From Saccharopolyspora soli (GTDB taxonomy: Bacteria > Actinomycetota > Actinomycetes > Mycobacteriales > Pseudonocardiaceae), in contig NZ_JALBWV010000023.1 in the NCBI RefSeq assembly GCF_022678645.1, forward strand, positions 57,874-121,873: a stretch of 64,000 nt of DNA. Direction: 5' to 3'. Below are positions 1 to 7,711 of this stretch, piece by piece; positions within the stretch are counted from its first letter, which is position 1, and every line of letters begins with the position of its first letter. Position numbers and translations under genes: made by a program. A model generated the notes under the pieces. That model made no database searches, had not been told where the DNA came from, and worked only from the letters and a program-made list of their open reading frames with translations.

Positions 1-92
1 ACGCCGGAAGGTCGCGCAGGACAAGGCCAAGCGCGGTGTTTGCGGTCGTCACCGTTATGCCCTCCATACCTGGGGAACGCAATCTTGTCGCG

Positions 93-1130
93 CTAGAGCT
101 CGGGCAGGACCTGCTCGGCAAAACGCGACATGGAATCCATGGCCTGCCCGAGCGGCATCCCAGGCCAGTTCATCCGGAAGTGGGCGTACCCGATACCCAG
201 ATCCAGGTACCTGCGCACTTCGCTCGCGCAGTGCTCGGCATCTCCGACGATGAACCGATCCCGGCTCAGTTCCCGCACCGGCGCGGTGAAGTCGTCCCGG
301 CCCGGCAACGCCTTGTGCTGGCCCCATCGCGCATAACTGTCGTACTTCGCCGCCAGGTAGGGACCGGCCTCCTGGAAGGCGGTCTCCTGACTGCTGCCGC
401 AGTACATTTCCCGCTCGATCGGCAACGCGATGTCCGGATCGTGTCCAGCCGCCGCGGCTGCGGCCCGGTACAACCGGACCTGACGGGCCACGGTGGTCAG
501 GTCGGCGTGCGCGTTGATGTTCCACGGGAGTCCCCAGCGGGCCGCGCGGGTGATCGCCGCGTCGGCGTTGGCGGCGATCCAGATCGGCGGGTGCGGCCGT
601 TGTGCCGGTCGGAGCGTCACTTTGGCATTGCGCAACTGCCACCACGGCTCGTCGCTGCTGACCTCCTCCCCCGACCACAGCGCCCGCAGGGTGCGGATCA
701 CCGCTGCCATCCGCTCGACCCGCTCGGCGCGGCGCACCCCGAACGCCAGGTACTCCTCATCCCGGTAGCCGAGCGCGAAGGACAACGTGAGCCTGCCGCC
801 CGAGAGCACATCCAGCGAGCCCAGCGTTTCGGCCAGGTCCACCGGATTGTGCAGCGGCGCAAGCAAAGTCGGCGCCAGACGCATCCGGCCGCTTTCCGGG
901 ATCAGCCTGGCCAGCACCGGCACGGCCTGCAACTGTTGCAGCGGCGTGGTCAGGAAGTGCTGACCGGTGGTCAGGTAGTCGAAGCCGTGGTCGCGCGCGT
1001 GGTGCACCCAGCGCAGCGTCTCGGCCGACCGCGCCGCCATGTCCTCTCCGACCGGTTGCTGGGTGAGCCCCAACAGCGATACCCCGAACGCCGTCGTCGT
1101 TGCCGCCACACCAGGACACTGACACGACAT
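93..1130 (-). CDS. LLM class flavin- or F420-dependent oxidoreductase
   Basis: Luciferase-like monooxygenase family TIM barrel of 345 aa, close to the usual ~340. It keeps the N-terminal FGVSLLGL strand, the DVLSGGRL motif near residues 107-114 and the late FIVGDAEHCASEVRRY helix region. Such cytosolic enzymes use FMNH2 or reduced F420; the substrate cannot be read from sequence. The ATG at 1130 is preceded by AGGA seven bases away; an in-frame GTG at codon 8 is an alternative. It is divergent from the amidohydrolase-SDR-IclR operon, and palindromic sites in the shared spacer suggest joint control. Family assignment is firm; function is open. Confidence 0.88.
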   Translation of the reverse strand: MSCQCPGVAATTTAFGVSLLGLTQQPVGEDMAARSAETLRWVHHARDHGFDYLTTGQHFLTTPLQQLQAVPVLARLIPESGRMRLAPTLLAPLHNPVDLAETLGSLDVLSGGRLTLSFALGYRDEEYLAFGVRRAERVERMAAVIRTLRALWSGEEVSSDEPWWQLRNAKVTLRPAQRPHPPIWIAANADAAITRAARWGLPWNINAHADLTTVARQVRLYRAAAAAAGHDPDIALPIEREMYCGSSQETAFQEAGPYLAAKYDSYARWGQHKALPGRDDFTAPVRELSRDRFIVGDAEHCASEVRRYLDLGIGYAHFRMNWPGMPLGQAMDSMSRFAEQVLPEL

Positions 1131-1527
1131 CGTTCATCCTGGCAAACTTGTTGGCACTATTTGAAATTCCGCCATCGAATCCGCGGACGCCGAGCTGCTG
1201 CCACCTGCTGGGCGGAGCAGCGCCGATGCGGTGGCACGAAAGCGGTTCCGCCGCCGCGTCGATGACGGGGAGGTGCCCGCCTCGGTATTGACGTCCGTCG
1301 CCATCCATCACTAGGGTAATTTCAGATTATTCAATTATATTTCACTATTTGAAGAATCGAAGGCCGGTTGCGGGTCTCGCCACGGAGCACGTCCTCGCGC
1401 ACTTTCCCGGCCTTCCACAGGGAAATCAGCGGAGTCGCCGTCGGGGAACCCGGTCGACGCCGTGCCGGACGCACACCGGAGTTCGCCGTCCGACACGGGC
1501 CGATCCGAGACGAGGTGGAGGAAACTG
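1131..1527. promoter_or_regulatory. Divergent intergenic region with two pairs of IclR-type operator candidates
   Basis: This 397-base spacer separates the leftward LLM gene from the rightward amidohydrolase operon. It is much more A/T-rich than its surroundings around 1311-1355. TTCACTATTTGAA (1341-1353) and TTCAGATTATTCA (1321-1333) have centres exactly 20 bp apart. GGCACTATTTGAA (1153-1165) and the weaker TTCATCCTGGCAA (1133-1145) are also 20 bp apart and abut the LLM start. The same motif and spacing recur near 11.7 and 27.2 kb. The nearby IclR gene is the obvious candidate ligand-responsive regulator. No convincing coding sequence is visible. Confidence 0.5.
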
Positions 1528-2436
1528 ATGATCATCGACCTGCACCGGCACCTGTGGTCCATCTTCGAGCGGTACTCGGCGGTCCGCGAAATCGCCGCTC
1601 GCGCCGGCACCGGCGGCATGAACCAGCACTCGGCCGCAACAGCGCAGGACGTGACCCAGCGCGCGGCGGAAATCCGCGCGGAGATGGACAAAGCCGGTGT
1701 GGACCGATCTTGCCTGCTGCTCGGCGACTACGGGCTGCGCCTCGGCGAAGGAGACCAATCCATCCAGGCCGAAAACCAACTGGCAATCGACCTGGCGGCC
1801 GACGACCCGGACCACTTCATCGCGTTCTTCGGCGTGGACCCGCGCCGACCGGAAGCGGCGGAGCTGTTCCGCGACGCGCTGGACGCCGGTGCCAAGGGGC
1901 TCAAACTGCACCCCTGCGCGGGTTTCTACCCAAACGACCCCGTGTGCCGACCCCTGTACGAGCTGGCGGGCGAACGCGGCGTGCCGGTCGCCGTGCACAC
2001 CGGGCCGATGGCCTCGCCGCTGATCAGCGCCCCGGCCAGCCCGATCTACCTGGACGAACCTGCCGCCGACTTCCCGGACACCACGTTCGTGGCGCTGCAC
2101 GCCGGGCAGCGGTGCTGGTTCTCGCTGGCGCTGGACATCGCGCGCTGGAAACCGAACCTCTACTTGGAACTGTCGCTGTGGCAGGGACTTCTGCTGGAGG
2201 ACGAAGCCCGATTCGTGCACCACCTGAGCGAGATCAAACACGGAATCGGGCTGGACAGGGTGGTGTTCGGCAGCGACTGTCCCGGAGTGTCCGCCGTGAT
2301 GCCGCTGGACCGGTGGGTGCGGACCTGGCAGGACCTGCCGGAGATCGCCGCACGGCACGGCTTGCAGGTCACCGACGACGAGGTGGCCCTGATGCTCGGC
2401 GGCACCGCGGCCCGCCTGATGGCCTGGAATGAGTAG
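1528..2436 (+). CDS. Amidohydrolase family 2 (metal-dependent TIM barrel) protein
   Basis: A 302-aa Amidohydrolase_2-type protein (PF04909 family by recognition). It shows the N-terminal MIIDLHRHLW motif (His6/His8), a GLKLHPCAGF strand (His about 128), VAVHTGP (His about 157) and the C-terminal VFGSDCPG Asp, which are the usual divalent-metal ligands. Members decarboxylate or hydrolyse ring-cleavage or lactone intermediates; the substrate here is unknown. The ATG at 1528 has GGAGGA six bases upstream and is preferred over an upstream ATG at 1462. It is first gene of an operon with the SDR and IclR genes. Its last codons overlap the start of the 136-bp intergenic repeat. Confidence 0.88.
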   Translation: MIIDLHRHLWSIFERYSAVREIAARAGTGGMNQHSAATAQDVTQRAAEIRAEMDKAGVDRSCLLLGDYGLRLGEGDQSIQAENQLAIDLAADDPDHFIAFFGVDPRRPEAAELFRDALDAGAKGLKLHPCAGFYPNDPVCRPLYELAGERGVPVAVHTGPMASPLISAPASPIYLDEPAADFPDTTFVALHAGQRCWFSLALDIARWKPNLYLELSLWQGLLLEDEARFVHHLSEIKHGIGLDRVVFGSDCPGVSAVMPLDRWVRTWQDLPEIAARHGLQVTDDEVALMLGGTAARLMAWNE

Positions 2437-2566
2437 CCCTGTGTCAACCCCAGTCCTCCCCAACCGCAGCTCAGGGGACCGTGACGCAAACCAGCCACAA
2501 GAAACCACGAAACGCGAGACTCGGCTGGACGCAACCACCACTGCAAATCGCGGAGAGGCGGAACTG
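2431..2566 (+). repeat. 136-bp intra-operon repeat, copy A
   Basis: This segment fills the gap between the amidohydrolase stop and the SDR. It matches 18372-18507 (opposite strand, same orientation relative to transcription) at equal length with about 12 mismatches, roughly 91% identity, and a central block of about 47 identical bases. Both copies begin at the stop codon of the upstream gene and end just before the next start. Inside are CCAGCC and GGCTGG, able to pair as a hairpin, two GACGCAA-type direct repeats beside the stem arms, and a GGAGAGGCGG purine stretch. Nothing in it resembles a known IS. Its role is unknown. Confidence 0.85.
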
Positions 2567-2579
2567 GAGGCGGCACAGT

Positions 2580-3371
2580 ATGACGGAACCGAATCCGCGA
2601 CGGTTGGACGGGAAGGTCGCCATCGTGACCGGCGGGGGCTCCCGAGCCGCTGGCATCGGCACCGGCCGTGCGGCGGCGGTGCTGTTCGCCCGGCACGGCG
2701 CGAGCGTGTTGGTGGTGGACCGGGAGATCTCCGCCGCCAGGGACACTGTGCGGATGATCGAGGAAGAAGGCGGCCGGGCCGTGCCGCACCAGGCCGACCT
2801 GACCTCGGAGGACGACTGCGCGGCGATGGCCGAGGCCGCAGTGCGGCGGTGGGGCCGGATCGACGTCCTGGACAACAACGTCGGCACCGAGGGCGCGGGC
2901 ACGATTCTCGATGTTTCGCCGCAGCAGTGGGACCAGGTGCTCGACGTCAACGTCAAGACGATCATGCTCGCCAGCCGGGCCGTGGTGCCGGTGATGGCCG
3001 ACACCGGCGGCGGTGCGATCGTGAACCTGTCCTCGATCTCGGCGTTCCGGCCGCGGGGCCTGACGCCGTACACCGCTGCCAAGGGAGCGGTGATCGCGTT
3101 GACCCGAGCGATGGCGATCGACCACGCCGGGCAGGGGATCCGGGTGAACTGCATCGCGCCGGGTCCGATCTACACGCCGATGGTCTACGCCGACGGGATG
3201 GATCCCGAACTGCGGGACCGCCGCCGGGCTGCCTCGCCGCTGGGCGTCGAGGGCACCGGGTGGGACGTCGGGTACGCCGCGTTGTACCTCGTGTCGGACG
3301 AGGCTCGCTACATCACCGGATGCACGCTGCCGGTCGATGGCGGGGTCTCCATCCGCAGCCCGGACCGCTGA
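2580..3371 (+). CDS. SDR family NAD(P)-dependent oxidoreductase
   Basis: A 263-aa classical short-chain dehydrogenase. The glycine-rich nucleotide-binding loop is expanded (TGGGSRAAGIGTGRA, near residues 15-29). Further marks are NNVG in place of NNAG, a catalytic Ser in NLSSISAF and YTAAKGA as the YxxxK pair. The C-terminal TGCTLPVDGG is typical. The ATG at 2580 has GGAGG about nine bases upstream. It belongs to the amidohydrolase-SDR-IclR operon and is related to the SDR at 10603-11412, which has the same expanded loop. A dehydrogenation step in the local catabolic route is likely; the substrate is not deducible. Confidence 0.9.
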   Translation: MTEPNPRRLDGKVAIVTGGGSRAAGIGTGRAAAVLFARHGASVLVVDREISAARDTVRMIEEEGGRAVPHQADLTSEDDCAAMAEAAVRRWGRIDVLDNNVGTEGAGTILDVSPQQWDQVLDVNVKTIMLASRAVVPVMADTGGGAIVNLSSISAFRPRGLTPYTAAKGAVIALTRAMAIDHAGQGIRVNCIAPGPIYTPMVYADGMDPELRDRRRAASPLGVEGTGWDVGYAALYLVSDEARYITGCTLPVDGGVSIRSPDR

Positions 3372-3416
3372 TCGCGTCCGCCCGGGAATGTCATCAGCGA
3401 GGATCGTGGGGACGGG

Positions 3417-4244
3417 ATGAGTGAGGACAGTACGAAAGGGACGCGGATCCGGTCGGTGTCGCGAGCCGCACGTCTGCTGATGCTGATCGCGTCGCTGCCC
3501 GAGCACGAGCGCTCGGTGAACCGGTTGGCCAAGGAACTGGGCACCTCGCTGCCGACGGTGTACCACCTGCTCAACACGCTGGTCGATGCCAAGCTGCTGG
3601 TCAGGGACGAACGGAAGCAGTACCGCTTCGGACTGGCCATGGAGGTGCTCTCCATCGCCTACGCGCAGCAGACGGTGCCGTCACCCGAACTGCTCGCCCC
3701 GCTGCGCTGGATCACCGAAACCACCGGGGAGAGCGCCTATCTGACGGCGTGGCGCGGTGGCAATCCGGTCGTGCTGGCGCACCTCAGCGGGACGCACGCG
3801 GTGCAGGTGACGAACCTTCGGCCGGGTTATCGAGGCGCGGCCAACGCGCGGGCGTCCGGCAAGGTCCTGCTGGCGTTCGCCGAGCCGGGAGACCGGGAGC
3901 GGTACCTGGCGATGCACCCGTTGGAGCGGGTGACCGAGCGGACGATCGTCGACCCGGAGGTCTTCGCCAACGAGCTCAAACAGGTGGCGGAGCGGGGCTA
4001 CGCGACCGATGTCGAGGAGTTCTCGATCGGGGTGGCATGCCTGGCGATACCGATCTGGAGCAATGGGGTGCTGGTGGGCTCGTACACCATCGCCGGGCCC
4101 GTGGAGCGGTATCGCAGGCAACAGGAGCATTATCTCGCCTGCCTGCGGCAAGCCGTCGAGATGCTGGACCAGAGCCAGATCGAGGACTCGCCTCAATCCG
4201 CCGCTTCGAGCAACGTCGCCGCGTCGCGGAGGCAGGCCAAGTAG
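3417..4244 (+). CDS. IclR family transcriptional regulator
   Basis: A 275-aa protein with an N-terminal winged helix-turn-helix (SVSRAARLLMLIASLPEHER, then LAKELGTSLPTVYHLLNTL, residues about 13-60). An IclR effector-binding domain follows, with RASGKVLLAF and the C-terminal GVACLAIPIW...YTIAGP signature. IclR proteins usually sense pathway intermediates and bind paired palindromes, so this protein is the best candidate for the TTCA-N5-TGAA pairs in the island. The last ~17 codons are antisense to the end of a convergent IclR remnant (4193-4390) and are not conserved family sequence. It lies 45 bp after the SDR, probably in the same operon. Confidence 0.93.
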   Translation: MSEDSTKGTRIRSVSRAARLLMLIASLPEHERSVNRLAKELGTSLPTVYHLLNTLVDAKLLVRDERKQYRFGLAMEVLSIAYAQQTVPSPELLAPLRWITETTGESAYLTAWRGGNPVVLAHLSGTHAVQVTNLRPGYRGAANARASGKVLLAFAEPGDRERYLAMHPLERVTERTIVDPEVFANELKQVAERGYATDVEEFSIGVACLAIPIWSNGVLVGSYTIAGPVERYRRQQEHYLACLRQAVEMLDQSQIEDSPQSAASSNVAASRRQAK

Positions 4245-4390
4245 TGCTCCTCGTTCTCCCGGTAGCGGTGGACCGGGGCGGAAATGGTGTAGGCACCGAC
4301 CAGAGTTCCGGAACTCCACACCGGAACCGAGATGCAGGCGACTCCGACCGCGAATTCCCCTCACGGGCTCATGACCCGCCCGCAGAGCCA
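4193..4390 (-). pseudogene. Remnant of a second IclR-type regulator (C-terminal fragment)
   Basis: On the minus strand, 55 uninterrupted codons (4360 down to the TGA at 4193-4195) read as the end of an IclR effector domain. Features are GEFAVGVACISVPVWSSG, then LVGAYTISAPVHRYRENEEH and YLACLRDAATLLEAAD. An in-frame TGA lies directly upstream at 4361-4363. A plausible continuation (LRAGHEPV) appears in another frame, so the gene is frameshifted, and no helix-turn-helix half remains before the hydrolase stop at 4425. It closely resembles the C-terminus of the intact IclR gene, with which it converges and overlaps. Most likely a decayed inverted paralogue. Confidence 0.8.
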
Positions 4391-4424
4391 TGCTGCCGGA
4401 GACGACCCAGCCCGTTGTCGGCGC

Positions 4425-5132
4425 TCAGGCCACGCTCCCAACCCATCGCAGATGGCTGCGGACGATGTCGCTGAACTCGCCTGGTTTCTCCAGGAACGCC
4501 ATGTGCGGCGCGTCCATCGTGACCAACCGGGCATGCGGCAGTCCCTCGGCCAGTTCGGTCATCACCGACAGCGGCGTGGACACGTCCACCAGCCCCGCGA
4601 CACACGTGGTCGGCGCCTGGATCTCCGGCAGGCGGTCGCGGACGTCATGGCCAGCGATGGCCCGCCAGGTGTCCGCCAGCGCCCCCGCATCCGCGGCGAT
4701 CAGACGATCGCGCGCATAGGCCACCTGCGGATCAAGCGGCTTGCGCGCCAGTGCGTCGGCGGTGAACCACCTGGTCAGCGTCTCGTCGAGCATGCCTGCC
4801 GACCCTCGTTCCGCTGTCGCATCGGCACGGCTGCGCATCACCTCGGGATCACCGGCGGCAGTGGTGCAGGACAGCACGAGCGACCGCACCCGGCTCGGAT
4901 GCTGGAGCGCCAGGTGCAGTGCCACCATGCCCCCGAGGGATGCGCCGACGACGTCGAGCGGACCGGTCGTCCACCCCACGATCTCGTCCGCCATGTCCTC
5001 CAGGCGCAGACCTGTCCGGGCGCGAGCGCGCGCACCGTGGCCGGGGAACGTCACAGCGCGCAACTCCGGGATGTCGAGCCATTCGGTGCTGTGCGCGTCG
5101 AGGCCCACCGGATGCAGGAAGAGCAGCGTCAT
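4425..5132 (-). CDS. Alpha/beta-fold hydrolase
   Basis: A 235-aa alpha/beta hydrolase starting MTLLFLHPVG. It has the oxyanion-loop HPVG, the nucleophile elbow GASLGGM (Ser about 83), an acidic residue in the AGLVDVSTP segment and a late His in DAPHMAFLEKP. It is similar in size to 3-oxoadipate enol-lactonase-like hydrolases, so an enol-lactone, ester or C-C hydrolase role would fit; this is inference. The ATG at 5132 overlaps the stop of the small protein gene by four bases (ATGA), showing translational coupling. It is the last intact gene of the leftward catabolic operon. Confidence 0.87.
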   Translation of the reverse strand: MTLLFLHPVGLDAHSTEWLDIPELRAVTFPGHGARARARTGLRLEDMADEIVGWTTGPLDVVGASLGGMVALHLALQHPSRVRSLVLSCTTAAGDPEVMRSRADATAERGSAGMLDETLTRWFTADALARKPLDPQVAYARDRLIAADAGALADTWRAIAGHDVRDRLPEIQAPTTCVAGLVDVSTPLSVMTELAEGLPHARLVTMDAPHMAFLEKPGEFSDIVRSHLRWVGSVA

Positions 5133-5440
5133 GGCGTGATCTCGCGGTACACGTTCCGCACGAAGTGCGTGAAGTGCGAGGTCACCCGACGGGTCCACTC
5201 GGTCGGCGGCACCAGGCGCTGGTACTCCTCGCTGTCCAGGACCTCCGGGTTCTCCAGTTCGTAGAGCGCCAGGTACTTGGGTTCTCCCTCCACCGCGACG
5301 AACCTGCGCGCCGAGAGAAAACCGGGGCAGCCCCTGCGTTCAGCGAGGTGTTCCTCGTCGTACCAGCGGTTGAGGTCCTCCTCGTGCTCCGGATCCACGT
5401 CGATCATCACCAGCAGCAAACCGGTTCCACGGTCACTCAT
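5129..5440 (-). CDS. Small dimeric alpha/beta-barrel protein (DUF4286/EthD-like)
   Basis: A 103-aa protein with the pattern of ferredoxin-like dimeric barrel proteins: LLLVMIDVDPEHEEDLNRWY, then DEEHLAERRGCPGFLSARRF, then KYLALYELENPEVL. The conserved Asp-Glu-Glu-His and the CPGF loop resemble DUF4286 and EthD-like proteins found in degradation operons; exact family membership is uncertain. The ATG at 5440 has GGGAGG six bases upstream. It overlaps by four bases both the upstream Gfo/Idh gene and the downstream hydrolase. No signal peptide or membrane segment. It may act as a small isomerase, lactone-handling enzyme or accessory factor. Confidence 0.78.
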   Translation of the reverse strand: MSDRGTGLLLVMIDVDPEHEEDLNRWYDEEHLAERRGCPGFLSARRFVAVEGEPKYLALYELENPEVLDSEEYQRLVPPTEWTRRVTSHFTHFVRNVYREITP

Positions 5441-6435
5441 CTCGAACCTCCCTGTGTTGTCGCGGCGATCGTGTACGTGTCCGCGACCAGCTCCATCACC
5501 TCGGCCATGTCCGTCATGGACGCCATCGGCGGTTCGCCTGCCGCCAGCCTGCGCAGCACATCCCGCACGAAAACCGGGTAGTGGGCGACGTTGGTGGTGT
5601 GGGCACGCAGTCGCTCGTGGCGGCCATCGGGCGCGAAGACCTCCATCTCCTCCGGGCCGGTCGCGATGACGTAGTGGTCGCGGGCCCTGATGCTGAACCG
5701 CATGTCGAATTCGGAGTGCCTGCCGGGCCGGAGGTAGCCCGTCTCGACAAGCGCGGTTCGCTTCCCGTTGCGCAGCACGACCAGCGAGTAGTCCTCGATG
5801 GGCAGCCCGTAGGCGCGGTTGGACATCACCGCCGTCGCGACCCGCGTCGAGTGCTCCCCGAAGATCACGCGGGTGAGATCGATGAGGTGCACGCTCAGGT
5901 TGACCGTGCAGCCACCACCGGAGCGCGCGGGATCCAACATCCAGTCGCATCCGGAGTCCGAATACCGCGTCGGCGGCCCGGCAATCCACCGCAGCGACAG
6001 GTAGTCGACGGCGGACGGATCGAAACGGGCACGCATCTCCTGCAGGAGTTCACTGTGCCGCCAGACGAACGGTACGGCGGCGAAGGCGTTTTCGCGCTCG
6101 CACCGATTCGCCAGGGCGCGCACCTCCGCCGCGTTGAGACCGCAGGGTTTCTCCATCGCGAAGGGAATTCGGTGGTCGAGCAGGTGGCTGGCTTCCCCGA
6201 ACATCTCCGCGTGCGTGCCGAGGGCGAGCACGAACTCCGGGCGAGTGTCCGCAGACAGTTGTGCGTACGACGGCGACCAGGCACAACCGAGTTGTTGACC
6301 GACGCGACGTGCCACCTCGGCCGACGGGTCGCTGACGCCGATGATGTCCACCTGGTCCATCGCCAGCAACGTCGGCAGGTACAGGTCCAAGTGCCAGTGG
6401 GACACCCCGAAGATCGCGACCCGGACCACCGTCAC
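5437..6435 (-). CDS. Gfo/Idh/MocA family oxidoreductase
   Basis: A 332-aa NAD(P)-dependent dehydrogenase. The N-terminal Rossmann fold (VVRVAIFGVSHWHLDLYLPT) lacks one canonical glycine but keeps the topology. The EKP motif is present in FAMEKPCGLNAAEVRALA (about residues 90-107). The C-terminal half is the usual alpha/beta domain, with GGGCTVNLSVHLIDL near the active-site His position. Family members oxidise sugars, inositols or other cyclic alcohols. The GTG at 6435 is the best start because the ORF opens far upstream in non-homologous sequence. It lies 31 bp after the binding-protein gene and overlaps the next gene by four bases. Confidence 0.87.
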   Translation of the reverse strand: MTVVRVAIFGVSHWHLDLYLPTLLAMDQVDIIGVSDPSAEVARRVGQQLGCAWSPSYAQLSADTRPEFVLALGTHAEMFGEASHLLDHRIPFAMEKPCGLNAAEVRALANRCERENAFAAVPFVWRHSELLQEMRARFDPSAVDYLSLRWIAGPPTRYSDSGCDWMLDPARSGGGCTVNLSVHLIDLTRVIFGEHSTRVATAVMSNRAYGLPIEDYSLVVLRNGKRTALVETGYLRPGRHSEFDMRFSIRARDHYVIATGPEEMEVFAPDGRHERLRAHTTNVAHYPVFVRDVLRRLAAGEPPMASMTDMAEVMELVADTYTIAATTQGGSR

Positions 6436-6466
6436 ACCGCCCGATCCGGATGCAGCCCGAGGTTCA

Positions 6467-7711
6467 TCACGGGGCTCCGAGCGGCAGCGCCGGAGTCGTC
6501 GCGACGTTGGGCGGGTGGACCGTGCGCAGTGCCCCGCTCTGCCACTGCACCAGGATGGGTTCGATGAACCTGTTGGCACCGGTGGCGTCGTAGCCGACCT
6601 TGCCCGGCGGCACGGCCGCAGCGGGGCCGGAAGCGAACTCGGTGCCAGCGAGTCCGTCCCGGATCTTGACCGGATCGCAGGTCGCACCGCTGTCCATGAC
6701 CTGGGCCAGTTCGTGCACGGCGGCCCAGGACTCGCCAGCCTCCTGGGGCATGAAAGTCCCGAACCGCTGCTGGTAGGCGGCCGCGGCCTCGGCCACACCA
6801 GGCAGCTTCAGGTCGCTGTTCCAGGCGCCGGTGCCCATGATGCCCTCGGCCTCGGGGCCGAGCGCCTGGGCGAATTGCGGAGTCAATGCTCCCCCGCCGC
6901 CGGATGTCGCGATCGGTGTCCGAATGCCCCGGGACCGCAACCCCTTGATGATCAGCGAAAGGTCCGAGACGTTCCCGCCCAGCGCGACCACGTCGGGCCG
7001 GGCGTCGGCGAGCCGACTCACCACGGAGGTCGCGTCGCTGAGCCCGTTGCGGAAGATCACCGTGTCCGCGACGGTCAATCCGAGCGCACGGGAACCGTCG
7101 ACGACTCCCTGCGTCTGAGCTTTCGTGGATGCGTCGTCACTTCCGGCGACCGCCACCGTCCTGAGTTGCTTGCCCTGCTGCTCGAAGATCTCCTGAACGC
7201 CCTCCATCGTCTTGCTGCCCAAGGTGGACGCCTTCGGCGGAATCTGGAACAGGAAGCGGTAGCCCTTCTGCGTCAGATCATCCACATAGGACTGTGTCAG
7301 CAGCGGGACCTGCCTGGTTTCGGCGGCCACCACCGTCGTCAACGTCATGCTGCTCAGGTAGGAACCGACGAGCGCGGCAACGTTCTCCCGTTGCAGCAGG
7401 TTCTCCGTGACGGCCTTGGCCTGCCCTGGGCTGTCGGAACTGGTGTCGACGCTGACGATCTTGAGCTTGGCGCCGCGCAGTGCCTTGACGCCGCCAGCAG
7501 CGTTGATCTCGTCCGCGGCGAGTTCCATGCCGTGCAAGGAGCCTTGGCCGTTCTCGGCCCAGACACCCGTGAGCGGGTAAGGGGCGCCGATGGAGATTTC
7601 ACCGCCGCAGTCGGCCGTCGCGGATTGCTGACTTTGCATCGCGACACCGCAGCCGCAGGTGGACAGCAACAACGCGGACGAGAAGACCACCGCCGCCGTC
7701 CGGCCCATCAC
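6467..7711 (-). CDS. ABC transporter substrate-binding protein, branched-chain amino acid/amide type
   Basis: A 414-aa periplasmic-binding-type (Leu/Ile/Val family) protein. The N-terminus has a lipoprotein-like signal (AAVVFSSALLLSTCGCG), with the probable lipidated Cys about residue 19. The mature part begins with ISIGAPYPLTG and continues GMELAADEINAAGGV, the classic signature of this family. In actinobacteria such proteins are anchored to the outer face of the membrane and feed LivHM permeases; the livFGMH-like set at 12384-15812 is the obvious partner. Its start overlaps the preceding TIM-barrel gene by four bases. Close homologues often bind aromatic acids, but the ligand here is unknown. 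Confidence 0.92.
   Translation of the reverse strand: MMGRTAAVVFSSALLLSTCGCGVAMQSQQSATADCGGEISIGAPYPLTGVWAENGQGSLHGMELAADEINAAGGVKALRGAKLKIVSVDTSSDSPGQAKAVTENLLQRENVAALVGSYLSSMTLTTVVAAETRQVPLLTQSYVDDLTQKGYRFLFQIPPKASTLGSKTMEGVQEIFEQQGKQLRTVAVAGSDDASTKAQTQGVVDGSRALGLTVADTVIFRNGLSDATSVVSRLADARPDVVALGGNVSDLSLIIKGLRSRGIRTPIATSGGGGALTPQFAQALGPEAEGIMGTGAWNSDLKLPGVAEAAAAYQQRFGTFMPQEAGESWAAVHELAQVMDSGATCDPVKIRDGLAGTEFASGPAAAVPPGKVGYDATGANRFIEPILVQWQSGALRTVHPPNVATTPALPLGAP

Noticed and set aside
36..1265. Long open frame antisense to the LLM gene
   Set aside because: High-GC shadow of a real gene; no family motif, no ribosome-binding site.
2429..2570. A conserved small peptide encoded in the 136-bp repeat
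   Set aside because: Copy A has no stop in that frame, and most differences between copies A and B change the amino acid, so selection on a peptide is not supported.
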